The notes: generated by a model not told the origin, from the letters alone. Positions 53,432 through 63,675 are shown, counted from the first letter of the stretch. The stretch: 64,000 bases of DNA from SZUA-318 sp964412015 (GCA_964412015.1 CAYPMO010000006.1:1-64000); one strand, 5' to 3'. Made by a program: numbers and translations.

Positions 53432-56245
53432 ATGCCACGCGCATTCCGGTCGGTGGCGTTCTCCGTTCTCGCCCTGACCCTGCTGGCTCCGGCGCTCACC
53501 CGCGCCCAGGAGCCCGAGACCCCCCTCGTCAACGCGACCGACGACCCGCTCCTCCGTCCGTTCGAGTGGCGGAGCATCGGCCCCGTGGGTCAAGGAGGGC
53601 GGGTGGACGACATCGAGGTGGACCCCACCGACGCGCGGATCTACTACGTCGGGTTCGCGACCGGTGGCATCTGGAAGACCACGAACAACGGAACGACCTT
53701 CCAGCCCGTCTTCGATACCTACGAGACCCATTCGATCGGGGACATCGCGATCGCGCCTTCCCGTCCGAGCGTGCTCTACGTGGGCACCGGCGAGCCGAAC
53801 AACCGGCAGAGCTCGTCGTTCGGCGCGGGCGTGTACAAGAGCACGGACCGTGGAGAGACGTTCACGTACGTCGGCCTCCGGGAGACGCAGAGCATGGGGC
53901 GTATCCACGTGCACCCCACGAACCCCGACGTCGTGTGGGTCGCGGCCGTCGGACACCTGTTCGGGCCGAACCCCGAGCGGGGCGTGTTCAAGACCACCGA
54001 CGGGGGCGCCACGTGGCGTCAGGTCCTGAAGGTGGACGAAAACACCGGCGCCACGGACCTCGTCCTCGACCCCTCCGATCCGAATACGCTGTTCGCTGCG
54101 ACCTACCAGCGGCGTCGGACGGCCTGCTGCTTCGTGGGTGGCGGGCCCGGGTCGGCGATCTGGCGCTCCGACGATGGGGGGGAGACCTGGTCGAAGATCA
54201 CCGGCGGGGGCTTCCCCGAGGGGACGAAGGGACGCATCGCGCTGGCCATGACGCCGGCCGACCCGAATGTCCTCTACGCCCAGATGGAGCTGGCCGCGGA
54301 CGACGAGGAACCGCTCGCGGAAGAGGAGCGAGAGCGCTGGCAGCGTCTCGCGCGCGCCGACTCGCTCCCACCGGACCCCGAGTACTCGGGCGTCTGGCGC
54401 TCCCGTGACAAGGGACGCACGTGGGAGTTCCGCTCCAACGAGAACGGTCGTCCGATGTACTTCAGCCAGATCCGCGTGTCCCCCGAGGATGCGAACCTGG
54501 TGTACACGGTCGAGCTGGACGTCTGGAAATCCCGCGACGGCGGCGCGACATGGGAGGAGATCGACGGCTACGGCCACGTGGACCAGCACGCGTTCTGGAT
54601 CGACCCGCGCGACGACGACCACATGATCATCGGCAACGACGGCGCGCTGGACGTGACCTACGACGAAGGCGAGACGTGGGAGTCTCTCCGGCTGTTCGCC
54701 GTGGGTCAGCCCTACCACGTGTCCGTGGACATGCGCAGGCCGTACTGGGTGTGCACGGGGCTCCAGGACAACGGCTCGTGGTGCGGGCCCAGCTCCGTGC
54801 GCACGGGGCAGATCCTCCCACAGGACTGGCACCGAGTGGGCGGCGGGGACGGCTTCTACACGCAGATCGATCCCACGGACTACCACATCGTCTTCGCCGA
54901 GTCGCAGAACGGGAACATTCGGCGTTTCAACCTCAGCACGGGTGAGCAGACGAGCATCCGGCCCGTCGCGCCGACGGAAGAGCGTTCCACCTCCAACATC
55001 CGCCCGATCCCCGCCGTGGGGACGAGCATTCGCTTCAACTGGAACACGCCGCTCCTCCTTTCCCCGCACAACCCGAGGACGCTCCATGCCGGCGGCAACC
55101 GCCTCTTCACCTCGCGTGACCGGGGTGATACCTGGACCATGACGGATGACCTGACGAAGAACGTGGACCGCGACCGCGTCAGCGTCATGGGCGTGCGGAA
55201 CGACCTGCCGCGATGCGATCGGCACGTGCGTGGCGAGCCCTGCATCTTGTCACGGAACGACGGTGTGTCGAACTACGGGACGATCGTGAGCGTCGCGGAA
55301 TCCCCGATCGTGCCCGGCGTGCTCTGGGTCGGTACGGACGACGGCAATATCCAGGTGAGCCGGAACGGCGGGGCCACGTGGACCGAGGTGGGCAAGAACG
55401 TCCCAGGCGGCACGAAGGACTACTACGTGTCGCGTGTGGAGGCCTCGTGGTTCGACGCGGGCACGGCGTATGCATCGCTGGACGGCCATCGCTCCGACGA
55501 TCTCTCGCCGCACGTGTTCGTCACGCGTGACTACGGTGCGACGTGGACGAGCATCGTCTCGAACCTGCCGGCGTTCGGGAACGTGAACACCATCAGGCAG
55601 GACCCGAAGAATCCGAGCCTTCTCTATGTCGGCACCGAGTTCGGCTTCTTCCTCTCGAGAGACGAAGGGGCGAGCTGGGTGCGGTTCATGCCGAACCTCC
55701 CGGTCGTACGGATCGACGACGTGCTCGTGCACCCGAGGGACGGTGACCTCGTGCTCGCGACGCACGGACGGTCCATCTGGATCATGGACGACGTCACGCC
55801 GCTGCAGGCGATGCGCGACGAGACGCTCGCGGAGGCGGTCCACCTGTTCGAGCCGCGAGAGGCGGTGGTGTGGGCCGGTGACATCCAGAAGGGCCGGTCG
55901 GTGACGGGTGACAAGAACTGGCAGGGAGAGAACGCTCCCGTCGGTACCGCGATCCACTACCACCTGGCGAACGCCGCGCAGGGGCCCGTGCGGATCAGGA
56001 TCGCGGACGCGGTCAGCGGGGCCGCCTTCAGGACGCTGGAGGGCACCGGTTTGGCGGGACTGAACCGGGCGCAGTGGGACCTGAGGGGCGACGAGCCCGA
56101 GGAGCCGGAGGGCGGGGGAGGTGGCCGCAGGGCCCAAGCTCCCGTGGCTTCGCCGGGCACCTACAGGGTGACGCTGAATGTGAACGGACAGAGCTACTCC
56201 ACGACGGTGGACGTGCTGGCCGATCGCTGGCTGGGAGAGCGGTAG
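53432..56245 (+). CDS. VPS10/sortilin-like beta-propeller exported protein
   Basis: A 937-aa protein with a signal peptide (VAFSVLALTLLAPALTRAQ), then repeats of the VPS10/sortilin and BNR type, each with a pattern like STDRGETF, TTDGGATW, SDDGGETW, SRDKGRTWEF and SRDRGDTW (Asp-box-like turns). The early GPVGQGGRVDDIEVDP and GGIWKTTNNGTTF are typical of the family. A C-terminal beta domain ends the protein. Such proteins are common in Bacteroidota and Gemmatimonadota and may bind peptides or glycans; no catalytic site is known. AAGGAG precedes the ATG. Confidence 0.9.
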   Translation: MPRAFRSVAFSVLALTLLAPALTRAQEPETPLVNATDDPLLRPFEWRSIGPVGQGGRVDDIEVDPTDARIYYVGFATGGIWKTTNNGTTFQPVFDTYETHSIGDIAIAPSRPSVLYVGTGEPNNRQSSSFGAGVYKSTDRGETFTYVGLRETQSMGRIHVHPTNPDVVWVAAVGHLFGPNPERGVFKTTDGGATWRQVLKVDENTGATDLVLDPSDPNTLFAATYQRRRTACCFVGGGPGSAIWRSDDGGETWSKITGGGFPEGTKGRIALAMTPADPNVLYAQMELAADDEEPLAEEERERWQRLARADSLPPDPEYSGVWRSRDKGRTWEFRSNENGRPMYFSQIRVSPEDANLVYTVELDVWKSRDGGATWEEIDGYGHVDQHAFWIDPRDDDHMIIGNDGALDVTYDEGETWESLRLFAVGQPYHVSVDMRRPYWVCTGLQDNGSWCGPSSVRTGQILPQDWHRVGGGDGFYTQIDPTDYHIVFAESQNGNIRRFNLSTGEQTSIRPVAPTEERSTSNIRPIPAVGTSIRFNWNTPLLLSPHNPRTLHAGGNRLFTSRDRGDTWTMTDDLTKNVDRDRVSVMGVRNDLPRCDRHVRGEPCILSRNDGVSNYGTIVSVAESPIVPGVLWVGTDDGNIQVSRNGGATWTEVGKNVPGGTKDYYVSRVEASWFDAGTAYASLDGHRSDDLSPHVFVTRDYGATWTSIVSNLPAFGNVNTIRQDPKNPSLLYVGTEFGFFLSRDEGASWVRFMPNLPVVRIDDVLVHPRDGDLVLATHGRSIWIMDDVTPLQAMRDETLAEAVHLFEPREAVVWAGDIQKGRSVTGDKNWQGENAPVGTAIHYHLANAAQGPVRIRIADAVSGAAFRTLEGTGLAGLNRAQWDLRGDEPEEPEGGGGGRRAQAPVASPGTYRVTLNVNGQSYSTTVDVLADRWLGER

Positions 56246-56262
56246 CAGGGTCGCCGCCGTTC

Positions 56263-56316
56263 CCGGGGTCCAGGGGGCTTCGGCATCCTGGACCCCGGCT
56301 CGAGCTGCCGAGCCGG
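56263..56316 (+). terminator. tandem strong hairpins after the VPS10-like gene
   Basis: A 12-bp perfect stem (CCGGGGTCCAGG / CCTGGACCCCGG, 56263-56298, 12-base loop) overlaps a second 8-bp hairpin (CCGGCTCG / CGAGCCGG, 56295-56316). The two share bases and could alternate. No T-tract follows. They separate the VPS10-like gene from the next gene. Confidence 0.6.
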
Positions 56317-56358
56317 GCCGGCGTCACGAAATCACCCGGGAAGTCGTATCTTCAGACC

Positions 56359-57570
56359 ATGTTCCGCCGCGCCGCCGTGCTCCTGCCCGTTCTCGCCCTG
56401 CTCGCGGGCGCGCTTCCCTCCGCGCGGGCGTCCGCGCAGGTCGCCCCCGCCGACTCGGCGGAGGTGCTGCTCGACGCGGCGAGCCGATTCGCGGCCGAGG
56501 GACGACCGGACGTGGCGGAGGCCCTCTACCGCTCGATCCTCGAGCGCTTTCCCACCACGCCCGCGGCCGACGTGGCCCGTTTGCGCCTGGGCGAGACCCG
56601 AGCGGCGGGAACCCCGGGCAGCGGCCGTGTGGAGCTCCAGGTCTGGACCACGCTGTACGGGTTGTGGCTGGGGGTGGCGGTGCCCGGCGCCTTCGGGGCC
56701 GAGGACTCGGAGCCTTACGGGGTCGGGCTGCTCCTCGGCGGCCCGGCCGGTTTCATCGCGGGCAAGACGATCGCCGGGTCCCGGCCGTTGACCGAAGGAC
56801 AGGCGCGGGCCATCACGCTGGGAGGAACGTGGGGCTCGTGGCAGGGCCTGGGGTGGGCCGAGGTGCTCGACCTGGGGCGCGAGGAGGTGTGCCACGCGGA
56901 CGGATTCGGCGGAGAGTACTGCTTCGAGGAGGGCAGCTCGATCGAGGAGACGTTCACGGCGATGCTCGTGGGCGGCGTCGCCGGCATCGCGGCCGGCGCG
57001 GCGCTGTCGAAGCAGACGATCTCGCCGGGCGTGGCCACGGCGGTCAACTTCGGCGCTCTCTGGGGCACGTGGATGGGCTTCGGCTTCGGCACGCTGGCGG
57101 ACCTGGAGAACGACGCCTTGCTGTCCGCGACCCTCGTGGGCGGCAACGCCGGGCTGGTGGCGATGGCCGTGAAGGCGCCGGACTGGAACCCGACCCGGAG
57201 CCGGGCGCGCCTCGTGAGCATCTACGGTGTGATCGGCGCGGTCTCGGGTCTGGGGGTGGATCTCCTCCTGCAGCCCGAAGATGAGAAGGTGGCGATCGGC
57301 ATCCCGCTCGCCGGGAGCATCGCGGGGCTCGCGCTCGGGGTGGGCACCACCGGCGGCCGTGGCGCCACCGAGCCCACCGGGGACCACGCGGTCTCGCGCC
57401 CTCCGACCGTCGGCCCGGGGTTGGGCGGAGCGCTCGTGAATCTCGCCGACGGGCGCTGGAGCGTCTCCGCGCCCCTTCCCGCGCTGCGGCTCCTGGACCT
57501 GGACGGCCCCCGGGGCCCGATCCGGAAAGCGGCGATGGGCGTCGACCTGTTCCGCGCTCGGTTCTTCTGA
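56359..57570 (+). CDS. exported protein with TPR-like N-terminus and glycine-rich membrane repeats
   Basis: A 403-aa protein with a signal peptide (VLLPVLALLAGALPSARA), a TPR-like unit (LLDAASRFAAEGRPDVAEAL), then a long stretch of Gly/Ala-rich hydrophobic repeats (GVGLLLGGPAGFIAGKTIAG, MLVGGVAGIAAGAALS, AVNFGALWGTWMGFGFG). This could be a multi-pass or outer-membrane protein. No family is recognised. It ends convergent with ypdA. Confidence 0.7.
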   Translation: MFRRAAVLLPVLALLAGALPSARASAQVAPADSAEVLLDAASRFAAEGRPDVAEALYRSILERFPTTPAADVARLRLGETRAAGTPGSGRVELQVWTTLYGLWLGVAVPGAFGAEDSEPYGVGLLLGGPAGFIAGKTIAGSRPLTEGQARAITLGGTWGSWQGLGWAEVLDLGREEVCHADGFGGEYCFEEGSSIEETFTAMLVGGVAGIAAGAALSKQTISPGVATAVNFGALWGTWMGFGFGTLADLENDALLSATLVGGNAGLVAMAVKAPDWNPTRSRARLVSIYGVIGAVSGLGVDLLLQPEDEKVAIGIPLAGSIAGLALGVGTTGGRGATEPTGDHAVSRPPTVGPGLGGALVNLADGRWSVSAPLPALRLLDLDGPRGPIRKAAMGVDLFRARFF

Positions 57571-57589
57571 CGGCTTGTCGTGGGCGGGG

Positions 57590-58579
57590 TCACGCCCTCG
57601 AGGCGAGACGGTGGCGAACGATGCGGCCGCCGTGCTCGCGGCCGTTCTCGATGAAGATCTTGTTCGCATCGTATCCCGCGGCCACGACTCCGGCGATGTA
57701 GATGCCGGGGACCTCCGTCGCCATCGTCGCCGGATCGTGCTCGGGCACGCCGGTGTCGGGATCGATCATGACGCCCAGGGAGCGCAGGAGGGTCGGGTCG
57801 GCCCGCCACCCCGTCATCGCGAGCAGCCAGTCGTTGGCGAGCTCGACGGTCTCGTCGGTGTCCACGTCGCACAGCATCACCGATTTCGGCTTCACCTCGG
57901 CCACGCGCGTCTTCCAGCGGACGGCGATCTCCCCGTTCTCGAGGCGGTTCGTGATGTCGGGGACGACCCAGGGCTTCACGCCCTTGTCGAGAGCGTCCTG
58001 GAAATGCACGAGCGTGACGCGGGCCCCGTTCCGATGGAGCTCCAGGGCCGCCTCCACGGCGGAGTTGCCCGCGCCTACCACCACGACATCCTGGTCGTAG
58101 AACGAGTACGGCTCCCGGTAGGCGTGGACGACCTTGGGCAGATCCTCGCCCGGCACGCCCAGGAGGTTCGGCTTCTGGAACCCTCCGGTGGCTACGACGA
58201 TCGCGTCCGCAGCGTAGACGCGGTTCGTGCCGTCGCCGTGCCGGGTGACGACCGTGAAGTCACCTTCCTCCCCGGTGACGCCGACGACCGCCTCGTACTG
58301 GCGCACGTCCAGGTCCCAGTGGCGCACCACGAAACGGTAGTAGGCGAGCGCCTCCCGGCGGGTGGGCCTGTCGCCCGGGATCGTGAACGGAACGTCGCCG
58401 ACCTCCAGCAGTCGGGCCGTGCTGAAGAAGGTCATGTAGTAGGGGTAGGCCACGATCGAGGACGTGATGCACCCCTTGTCGAACAGGGCGCACGACAGGC
58501 CTGCCCGCTTGGCGGCCGCTCCGACGGCGATGCCGCACGGACCGGCGCCGACCACGAGGATGTCGAACCGTTCGCGCAT
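57590..58579 (-). CDS. ypdA: YpdA-family FAD-dependent disulfide reductase (bacillithiol reductase-like)
   Basis: A 329-aa flavoprotein. FAD motif: ILVVGAGPCGIAVGAAAKRAG. The family-specific CITSSIVAYPYYMTFFSTA is present, and the second NADPH motif is VVVVGAGNSAVEAALEL. YpdA reduces bacillithiol disulfide in Firmicutes and related species; the same fold occurs in other phyla, so bacillithiol itself is an inference. ATG at 58579 is preferred over a longer frame. No bshA-C gene is in the window. Confidence 0.9.
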   Translation of the reverse strand: MRERFDILVVGAGPCGIAVGAAAKRAGLSCALFDKGCITSSIVAYPYYMTFFSTARLLEVGDVPFTIPGDRPTRREALAYYRFVVRHWDLDVRQYEAVVGVTGEEGDFTVVTRHGDGTNRVYAADAIVVATGGFQKPNLLGVPGEDLPKVVHAYREPYSFYDQDVVVVGAGNSAVEAALELHRNGARVTLVHFQDALDKGVKPWVVPDITNRLENGEIAVRWKTRVAEVKPKSVMLCDVDTDETVELANDWLLAMTGWRADPTLLRSLGVMIDPDTGVPEHDPATMATEVPGIYIAGVVAAGYDANKIFIENGREHGGRIVRHRLASRA

Positions 58580-58733
58580 GGGCGTGCCTAACCCGGCGCT
58601 CGGCGAATCGTTCCTGTTCGTCGCCGGTAGATGCACCATTGCTGGCCGTGACGTCCCTGGGCATGTTGGCGGTACACGTCCCCTTCGACCGGGGACCCGA
58701 CGTCTCGATGTTCCGTCCCGCGGAGGCAACGCC

Positions 58734-58991
58734 ATGAGTTCAGCCGAGTCCGAGGCCCGCAAGGCTCTGGCCCGCCTCGGGCGCGCGGCCGAGAAAGCCG
58801 AGCGGGATCTGAACGCCCTGGAGGGCGCCCTGAAGACAGCGGAAGGCGCCGACTTCCCCGTCGAGGAGTACGCTGCGGTACGCGGCGCGCTCCGCCGCAT
58901 CCTGGAGTTCACCGACGAGGAAGCACAGCGCCTCCAGGACAAGCTCCTTCACGCGGGTGGCCTGGAACCGGGCCGGGTTCGCAGAGGCTAG
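58734..58991 (+). CDS. small helical protein, 85 aa
   Basis: An 85-aa, charged helical protein with long amphipathic helices (ARKALARLGRAAEKAERDLNALEGAL and VRGALRRILEFTDEEAQRLQ, in part), likely a short coiled coil. No family is recognised. CGGAGG lies near 58721 before the ATG. It ends 4 bases before the D-aminoacylase gene, so co-expression is likely. Confidence 0.65.
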   Translation: MSSAESEARKALARLGRAAEKAERDLNALEGALKTAEGADFPVEEYAAVRGALRRILEFTDEEAQRLQDKLLHAGGLEPGRVRRG

Positions 58992-58995
58992 ATCC

Positions 58996-60669
58996 ATGGA
59001 ACGCCGCACATTCGTACACACCACGGCCGCCGCCGCGGCCGGCCTCGCGTTCGCGCCGAGGAGCGTCGTCGGCGGCCGGACCCGGGCGGACCTGGTCCTC
59101 AGGGGAGGCATGGTCTTCGATGGAACGGGGACCCCGGGTCGCGAGATGGACGTGGCCGTCACCGGAGACCGGATCTCGGCCGTAGGCTCCAACCTGCCGG
59201 CGGGCGCGGAGGAGATCGACATCCGGGGCCTGGCCCTGGCGCCGGGCTTCATCGACGTCCACACGCACGTGGATCTCCCGATCTTCGAGAACCCCAACGT
59301 GGAGAACCGCATCCGGCAGGGGGTGACGCTGGAGATCGGGGGAAACTGCGGGGGGTCGCCGGGGCCCTGGACGGAAGAGGAGTTCCAGCGGACCCGGGAG
59401 CGGTACCGGGACCGCTACGGGGTCGAGATCGACTTCCGCGATCCCGCAGGGTTCCTGAGCGGGATCGACCGCCTCCGTCCGACGGTGAACGCGGCAACGC
59501 TGGTCGGCAACGGATCGCTCCGCACCTTCGCGGTCGGCAACGTGGACCGCCCGGCCACGGAGGCGGAGCTCGCCGTCATGAAGGAGGAGCTCCGCAAGGC
59601 GATCGCCGGAGGGTGCGTGGGGCTCTCGTCCGGGCTCGAATACGCGCCGTCCGGCTTCGCCAGCACCGACGAGCTCATCGAGCTCGCCTCCGTGCTGAAG
59701 GGCACCGGCTATCCCTACGCGTCCCACATGCGGAACGAGGACGACCGGGTCCTCGGCGCGATCGAGGAGCTGTTCCACGTCGGGCGGATGGCCGGCGTGC
59801 CGGTCGAGATCTCCCATCTGAAGGCGCAGGGCAGGCGGAACCACTGGAAGCACCCGGTGATTCTCGGGCTCATCGAGGAAGCCGTGCGCACCGGCCTGGA
59901 CGCGCGCTTCGACGTCTATCCGTACGTGGCGTATTCGACCGGCCTCACCAACCTCTTCCCCACCGAGTTGCGGTCGGGCGGTACGCAGGCGTTCCTGCAG
60001 CGCCTGCGCGATCCGGCCACCGCCGCGACGCTCGAGACACACTGCCGGAGCAAGATCGAGGGGCTCGGAGACTGGAACAGCATCCAGATCACGTCGGCGG
60101 GCGAGAGCACCTCGTGGGCGGTCGGCCGGAGGCTCGGCGACCTGGCCACCGAGCGCGGGATGGAGCCGTACGCCCTCGTGCTGATGCTGCTCGAGGCGAA
60201 CCGCGGCAGCGTGGGCACGATCGGGTACGGCATGAGCGAGGAGAACGTCGAGGAGTTGCTCGCGCATCCGCTGGGAATGGTGTGCTCGGACGGGAGCAAC
60301 TACGCGCCGTACGGCCCTCAGGCCCAGAGTTCTCCCCACCCGCGGAACTACGGGACGTTCCCACGGCTCCTCGGTCACTACGTGCGGGCGCGGAAGGTGA
60401 TGCCTCTGGAGGAGGCCATCCGCAAGATCACGTCCGCACCGGCCGATCGGATGCGCCTCGAGGGGCGGGGGCGGATTGCCGTGGGGACCTTCGCGGACCT
60501 GGTGGCGTTCGACCCCGGCACGATCATCGACCGCGCTACGTTCGAGGCGCCCCACCAGTATCCCGAGGGCATCCCGCTGGTCATCGTGAACGGCGTGATC
60601 ACCATCCGCGAATCGGATCAGACCGGCCAGAGGGGCGGGAGGGCGGTCCGGGGCGCGGCGCGGCTGTAG
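58996..60669 (+). CDS. N-acyl-D-amino-acid deacylase/D-aminoacylase-like amidohydrolase, exported
   Basis: A 557-aa amidohydrolase. The Tat-like N-terminus is MERRTFVHTTAAAAAGLAFAP. The metal-site His pair is GFIDVHTHVD, with further ligands in SHMRNEDD, ISHLKAQG and VCSDGSN, and the structural loop GLSSGLEYAPSG. It would remove N-acyl groups from D-amino acids or process D-peptides. It follows the 85-aa gene by 4 bases. Confidence 0.92.
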   Translation: MERRTFVHTTAAAAAGLAFAPRSVVGGRTRADLVLRGGMVFDGTGTPGREMDVAVTGDRISAVGSNLPAGAEEIDIRGLALAPGFIDVHTHVDLPIFENPNVENRIRQGVTLEIGGNCGGSPGPWTEEEFQRTRERYRDRYGVEIDFRDPAGFLSGIDRLRPTVNAATLVGNGSLRTFAVGNVDRPATEAELAVMKEELRKAIAGGCVGLSSGLEYAPSGFASTDELIELASVLKGTGYPYASHMRNEDDRVLGAIEELFHVGRMAGVPVEISHLKAQGRRNHWKHPVILGLIEEAVRTGLDARFDVYPYVAYSTGLTNLFPTELRSGGTQAFLQRLRDPATAATLETHCRSKIEGLGDWNSIQITSAGESTSWAVGRRLGDLATERGMEPYALVLMLLEANRGSVGTIGYGMSEENVEELLAHPLGMVCSDGSNYAPYGPQAQSSPHPRNYGTFPRLLGHYVRARKVMPLEEAIRKITSAPADRMRLEGRGRIAVGTFADLVAFDPGTIIDRATFEAPHQYPEGIPLVIVNGVITIRESDQTGQRGGRAVRGAARL

Positions 60670-60711
60670 CCGGGCGCGACGTATTCACCCAGCCCCGTCG
60701 GTCACCTGTCC

Positions 60712-63675
60712 ATGACGTCCGACTCCGGCTCCGCCGTTCGACCCGGCGGAAGGCACCCCGCGTACGGCGACCTGATGAGCCGTCAGGTTCGCCACGTCCT
60801 GCTCGTCTCGTCGCTCTACGAGTCGTTCATCCTGGCGGAGGATGGCCACCTTCACGAACGGGTCCTCGGCAAGTTCCTGGAAGCTTCCCCGAGAGAGCCG
60901 CCGGACCTGACGCGCGTCTCCTCCGGGCACGAGGCCCTGAGGGTCTTGCGGAGCGGAGGGCGCCGCGTGGATCTGGTGGTCGCCAGCCCCGACCTTGGCG
61001 ATATGGACGCCATCGGCCTCGCGCACGCGATGGCGGCCGAAGGGATCAACGTTCCCATCACGCTGCTGGGGTACGACCGGGAGGACCTGCGTGACGTCGA
61101 GAAGCGAATGGACGGCACCGGGATCATGCAGTCGTTCCTGTACCAGGGGGACGCGAGGGTCCTGATGGCCATCGTGCAGGTCGTGGAGGATCGCCTCAAT
61201 GTGGACAGGGACACGCGCGCCGGTGTGCCGGTGTTCCTCGTGGTCGAGGACAACGTCCGCTTCTATTCCTCGTTCCTGCCCGTGATCTACGCGGAGGTCC
61301 AGCATCTCTCGGAGTCGGTCCAGTCCGAGCCCGGGAACCGGTTGCAGCGCATCATGCGGATGCGCGCCCGCCCCAAGATCCTGCTCGACAAGACGTACGA
61401 GCACGCGCTGCGCGACTTCCACCGCTACCGCTCGTCGATCATGGGCGTGTTCAGCGACATGCAGTTCCCGCGCGACGGGACGCCGGACCCCGACGCCGGG
61501 CGCTCGCTGGTGCAGGCCGTGCGCGAGTTGGAGCCCGAGATCCCGATCTCGCTCCAGTCCTCCCACGAGGAGAACCGGGCCGTGGCCTCGGAGCTGGGTG
61601 TGGGATTCCTCCTCAAGGGCTCGCCCGACTTCCTGCTCCAGCTTCGCCACTACCTCTCCGAGCACCTCTTCTTCGGCGATTTCGTCTTCCGGGACGCGCA
61701 CGGCCGAGAGCTCGCGCGCGCGACGGACGTGAAATCGCTCGTGGCCGAGCTGAAGACGGTTCCCAGCGAGAGCGTGGCCTATCACGCGCGGCGCCACGAC
61801 TTCTCGCGGTGGCTGCGCGCGCGTGCCGAGTTCGGGGTCGCCGCCCGGCTCAGACCGTGGCGAGTCGAGGACTTTCCCACGGTGGACGCGCTCCGGGATT
61901 CGCTCGTGCGGGACATAGATCAATACCGGCGGGAGCGGACTCGCGGTTCCGTCAGCCCGTTCCGCGGCGAGGTCTTCGATGGGAAGGAGGGGATCGTCCA
62001 GGTCGGAGGCGGATCCCTCGGGGGGAAGGGACGGGGCCTGGCGTTCGCGTCACGGCTGCTCGACGAGGCGCGTCTCTCAGAGCGTTTCCCCGGCGTGCGC
62101 ATCACGGTGCCTTCCGCCGTGGTGCTCGGCACCGGGGTCTTCGACGAGTTCCTGGACCGCAACAACCTCCGGGCGTTCGCGCTCCAATCCGAGGACGAGC
62201 GCGAAACGCTGACGCGGATCCTCTGCGCACGGCTCCCCGACGAAGCGCTTACCGCGCTCGAGCGGGTGGTCACGGTGTTCCGGGGTCCGCTCGCGGTACG
62301 CTCGTCGTCGTTGCTGGAGGACGCGCGGCAGCAGCCGCTGGCCGGGATCTACGGGACCTGGCTGCTGCCGAACGACCATCCCGATCCCCGACGGCGCGTC
62401 GCGCAGCTCGTGGACGCCGTGCAGCGCGTATACGCCACCACGTTCACCCGCCGCGCCCGGGCGTTCCTGGAGGCCGCGCAGTATCGCGTGGAAGAGGAGG
62501 CGATGGCCGTCATCGTGCAGCGCCTGGTGGGTGCGGTGCACAACGGTCGGTTCTATCCCCACATCTCGGGAGTGGCGCGGTCGTACAACTATTATCCGCA
62601 GGAGCCCGCCGGTCCCGAGGACGGGATCGCCGCGGTGGCGCTGGGGCTGGGAAGAACGGTGGCGGAAGGCGAACCCTGCCTCCGGTTCTCTCCGGCTCAC
62701 CCGGCACACATCCTGGACCACGCGTCGGTGGAGAGCATGCTCGAGAGCGCTCAGCGCTCCTTTTGGGCCCTGGAGCTGGGCAAGGACGCCCCGTTCTGGG
62801 AGCACGACGGCCCCATCGCATCGCTGCCCCTGCGCGTTTCCGAGGAGGACGGCACGTTGGCTCCGGTCGCGTCCACGTACTCCCCGGAGAACCACGCCGT
62901 GTACGACGGCACCGGGCGCAGCGGGGTGCCGCTCGTCACGTTCGCCCCTGTGCTGAAGCATGGCGTGTTCCCGCTCGCCGCGATCGTGCGGGAGCTCCTC
63001 GCGCTCGGAGCGTCCGGAACCAGACTTCCCGTGGAGATCGAGTTCGCCGCCACCCTGGGAACGCCTGAGGAGCCGGCGGAGATGGCCTTCCTGCAACTCC
63101 GTCCAGCCGCCGCGGGTCAGCACGGGGACGACCTGGACCTGTCCTGGTTTCCCCGCGAGCGGGTCTTCTGCGAGAGCCCGTCGGTGCTCGGGCACGGTCG
63201 CTGGGAGGACCTCACCGACTGGGTGGTCGTGGACCGCGAGCGCTTCGAGCGCACGCGGAGCGGGGAGGTCGCCGCGGCCGTGGCGCACTTCAACGCGCTC
63301 CTCGTGGCCCAGAATCGCAGGTACGGCCTGATCGGTGTGGGGCGCTGGGGATCCAGCCAGCCGTGGCTGGGGATCCCCGTGAAGTGGGAGGATATCTCGG
63401 GCGCCCGCGTCATCGTGGAGGCCGGCTTCAAGGACATGCGCGTCACGCCGTCGCAGGGGACGCACTTCTATCAGAGCCTCGTGTCGCTGGGCGTAGGGTA
63501 TTTCACGGTGAACGCCGATGCCGGGGAGGGCTTCGTGGATTGGGAATGGCTCGGATCGGCACCGGAGGTGGCGGCGCACGGGGCGGTACGCCTCGTTCGG
63601 TTGCCGCGTCCGGCCGTGGCGCTTCTGAACGGGCGACGGCGCAGAGGGGTGATCCTGAAGCCGGAGGGGATGTAG
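60712..63675 (+). CDS. receiver-like modules fused to a PEP-synthase/PPDK-type nucleotide-binding domain
   Basis: A 987-aa chimera. Residues 25-150 form a degenerate receiver-like domain. Residues 170-320 form a second receiver with the acidic pair in FLVVEDN, a likely phospho-Asp in GVFSDMQFPRDG, Ser in LQSSHE and Lys in FLLKGS. From about residue 425 comes a PPDK_N/PEP-synthase-type ATP-grasp domain: GGGSLGGKGRGLAFASRLL, then PLAVRSSSLLEDA and MAVIVQRLVG. No swivelling phospho-His domain and no PEP-binding barrel are visible. It is perhaps a signal-controlled phosphotransferase of unknown target. Confidence 0.88.
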   Translation: MTSDSGSAVRPGGRHPAYGDLMSRQVRHVLLVSSLYESFILAEDGHLHERVLGKFLEASPREPPDLTRVSSGHEALRVLRSGGRRVDLVVASPDLGDMDAIGLAHAMAAEGINVPITLLGYDREDLRDVEKRMDGTGIMQSFLYQGDARVLMAIVQVVEDRLNVDRDTRAGVPVFLVVEDNVRFYSSFLPVIYAEVQHLSESVQSEPGNRLQRIMRMRARPKILLDKTYEHALRDFHRYRSSIMGVFSDMQFPRDGTPDPDAGRSLVQAVRELEPEIPISLQSSHEENRAVASELGVGFLLKGSPDFLLQLRHYLSEHLFFGDFVFRDAHGRELARATDVKSLVAELKTVPSESVAYHARRHDFSRWLRARAEFGVAARLRPWRVEDFPTVDALRDSLVRDIDQYRRERTRGSVSPFRGEVFDGKEGIVQVGGGSLGGKGRGLAFASRLLDEARLSERFPGVRITVPSAVVLGTGVFDEFLDRNNLRAFALQSEDERETLTRILCARLPDEALTALERVVTVFRGPLAVRSSSLLEDARQQPLAGIYGTWLLPNDHPDPRRRVAQLVDAVQRVYATTFTRRARAFLEAAQYRVEEEAMAVIVQRLVGAVHNGRFYPHISGVARSYNYYPQEPAGPEDGIAAVALGLGRTVAEGEPCLRFSPAHPAHILDHASVESMLESAQRSFWALELGKDAPFWEHDGPIASLPLRVSEEDGTLAPVASTYSPENHAVYDGTGRSGVPLVTFAPVLKHGVFPLAAIVRELLALGASGTRLPVEIEFAATLGTPEEPAEMAFLQLRPAAAGQHGDDLDLSWFPRERVFCESPSVLGHGRWEDLTDWVVVDRERFERTRSGEVAAAVAHFNALLVAQNRRYGLIGVGRWGSSQPWLGIPVKWEDISGARVIVEAGFKDMRVTPSQGTHFYQSLVSLGVGYFTVNADAGEGFVDWEWLGSAPEVAAHGAVRLVRLPRPAVALLNGRRRRGVILKPEGM

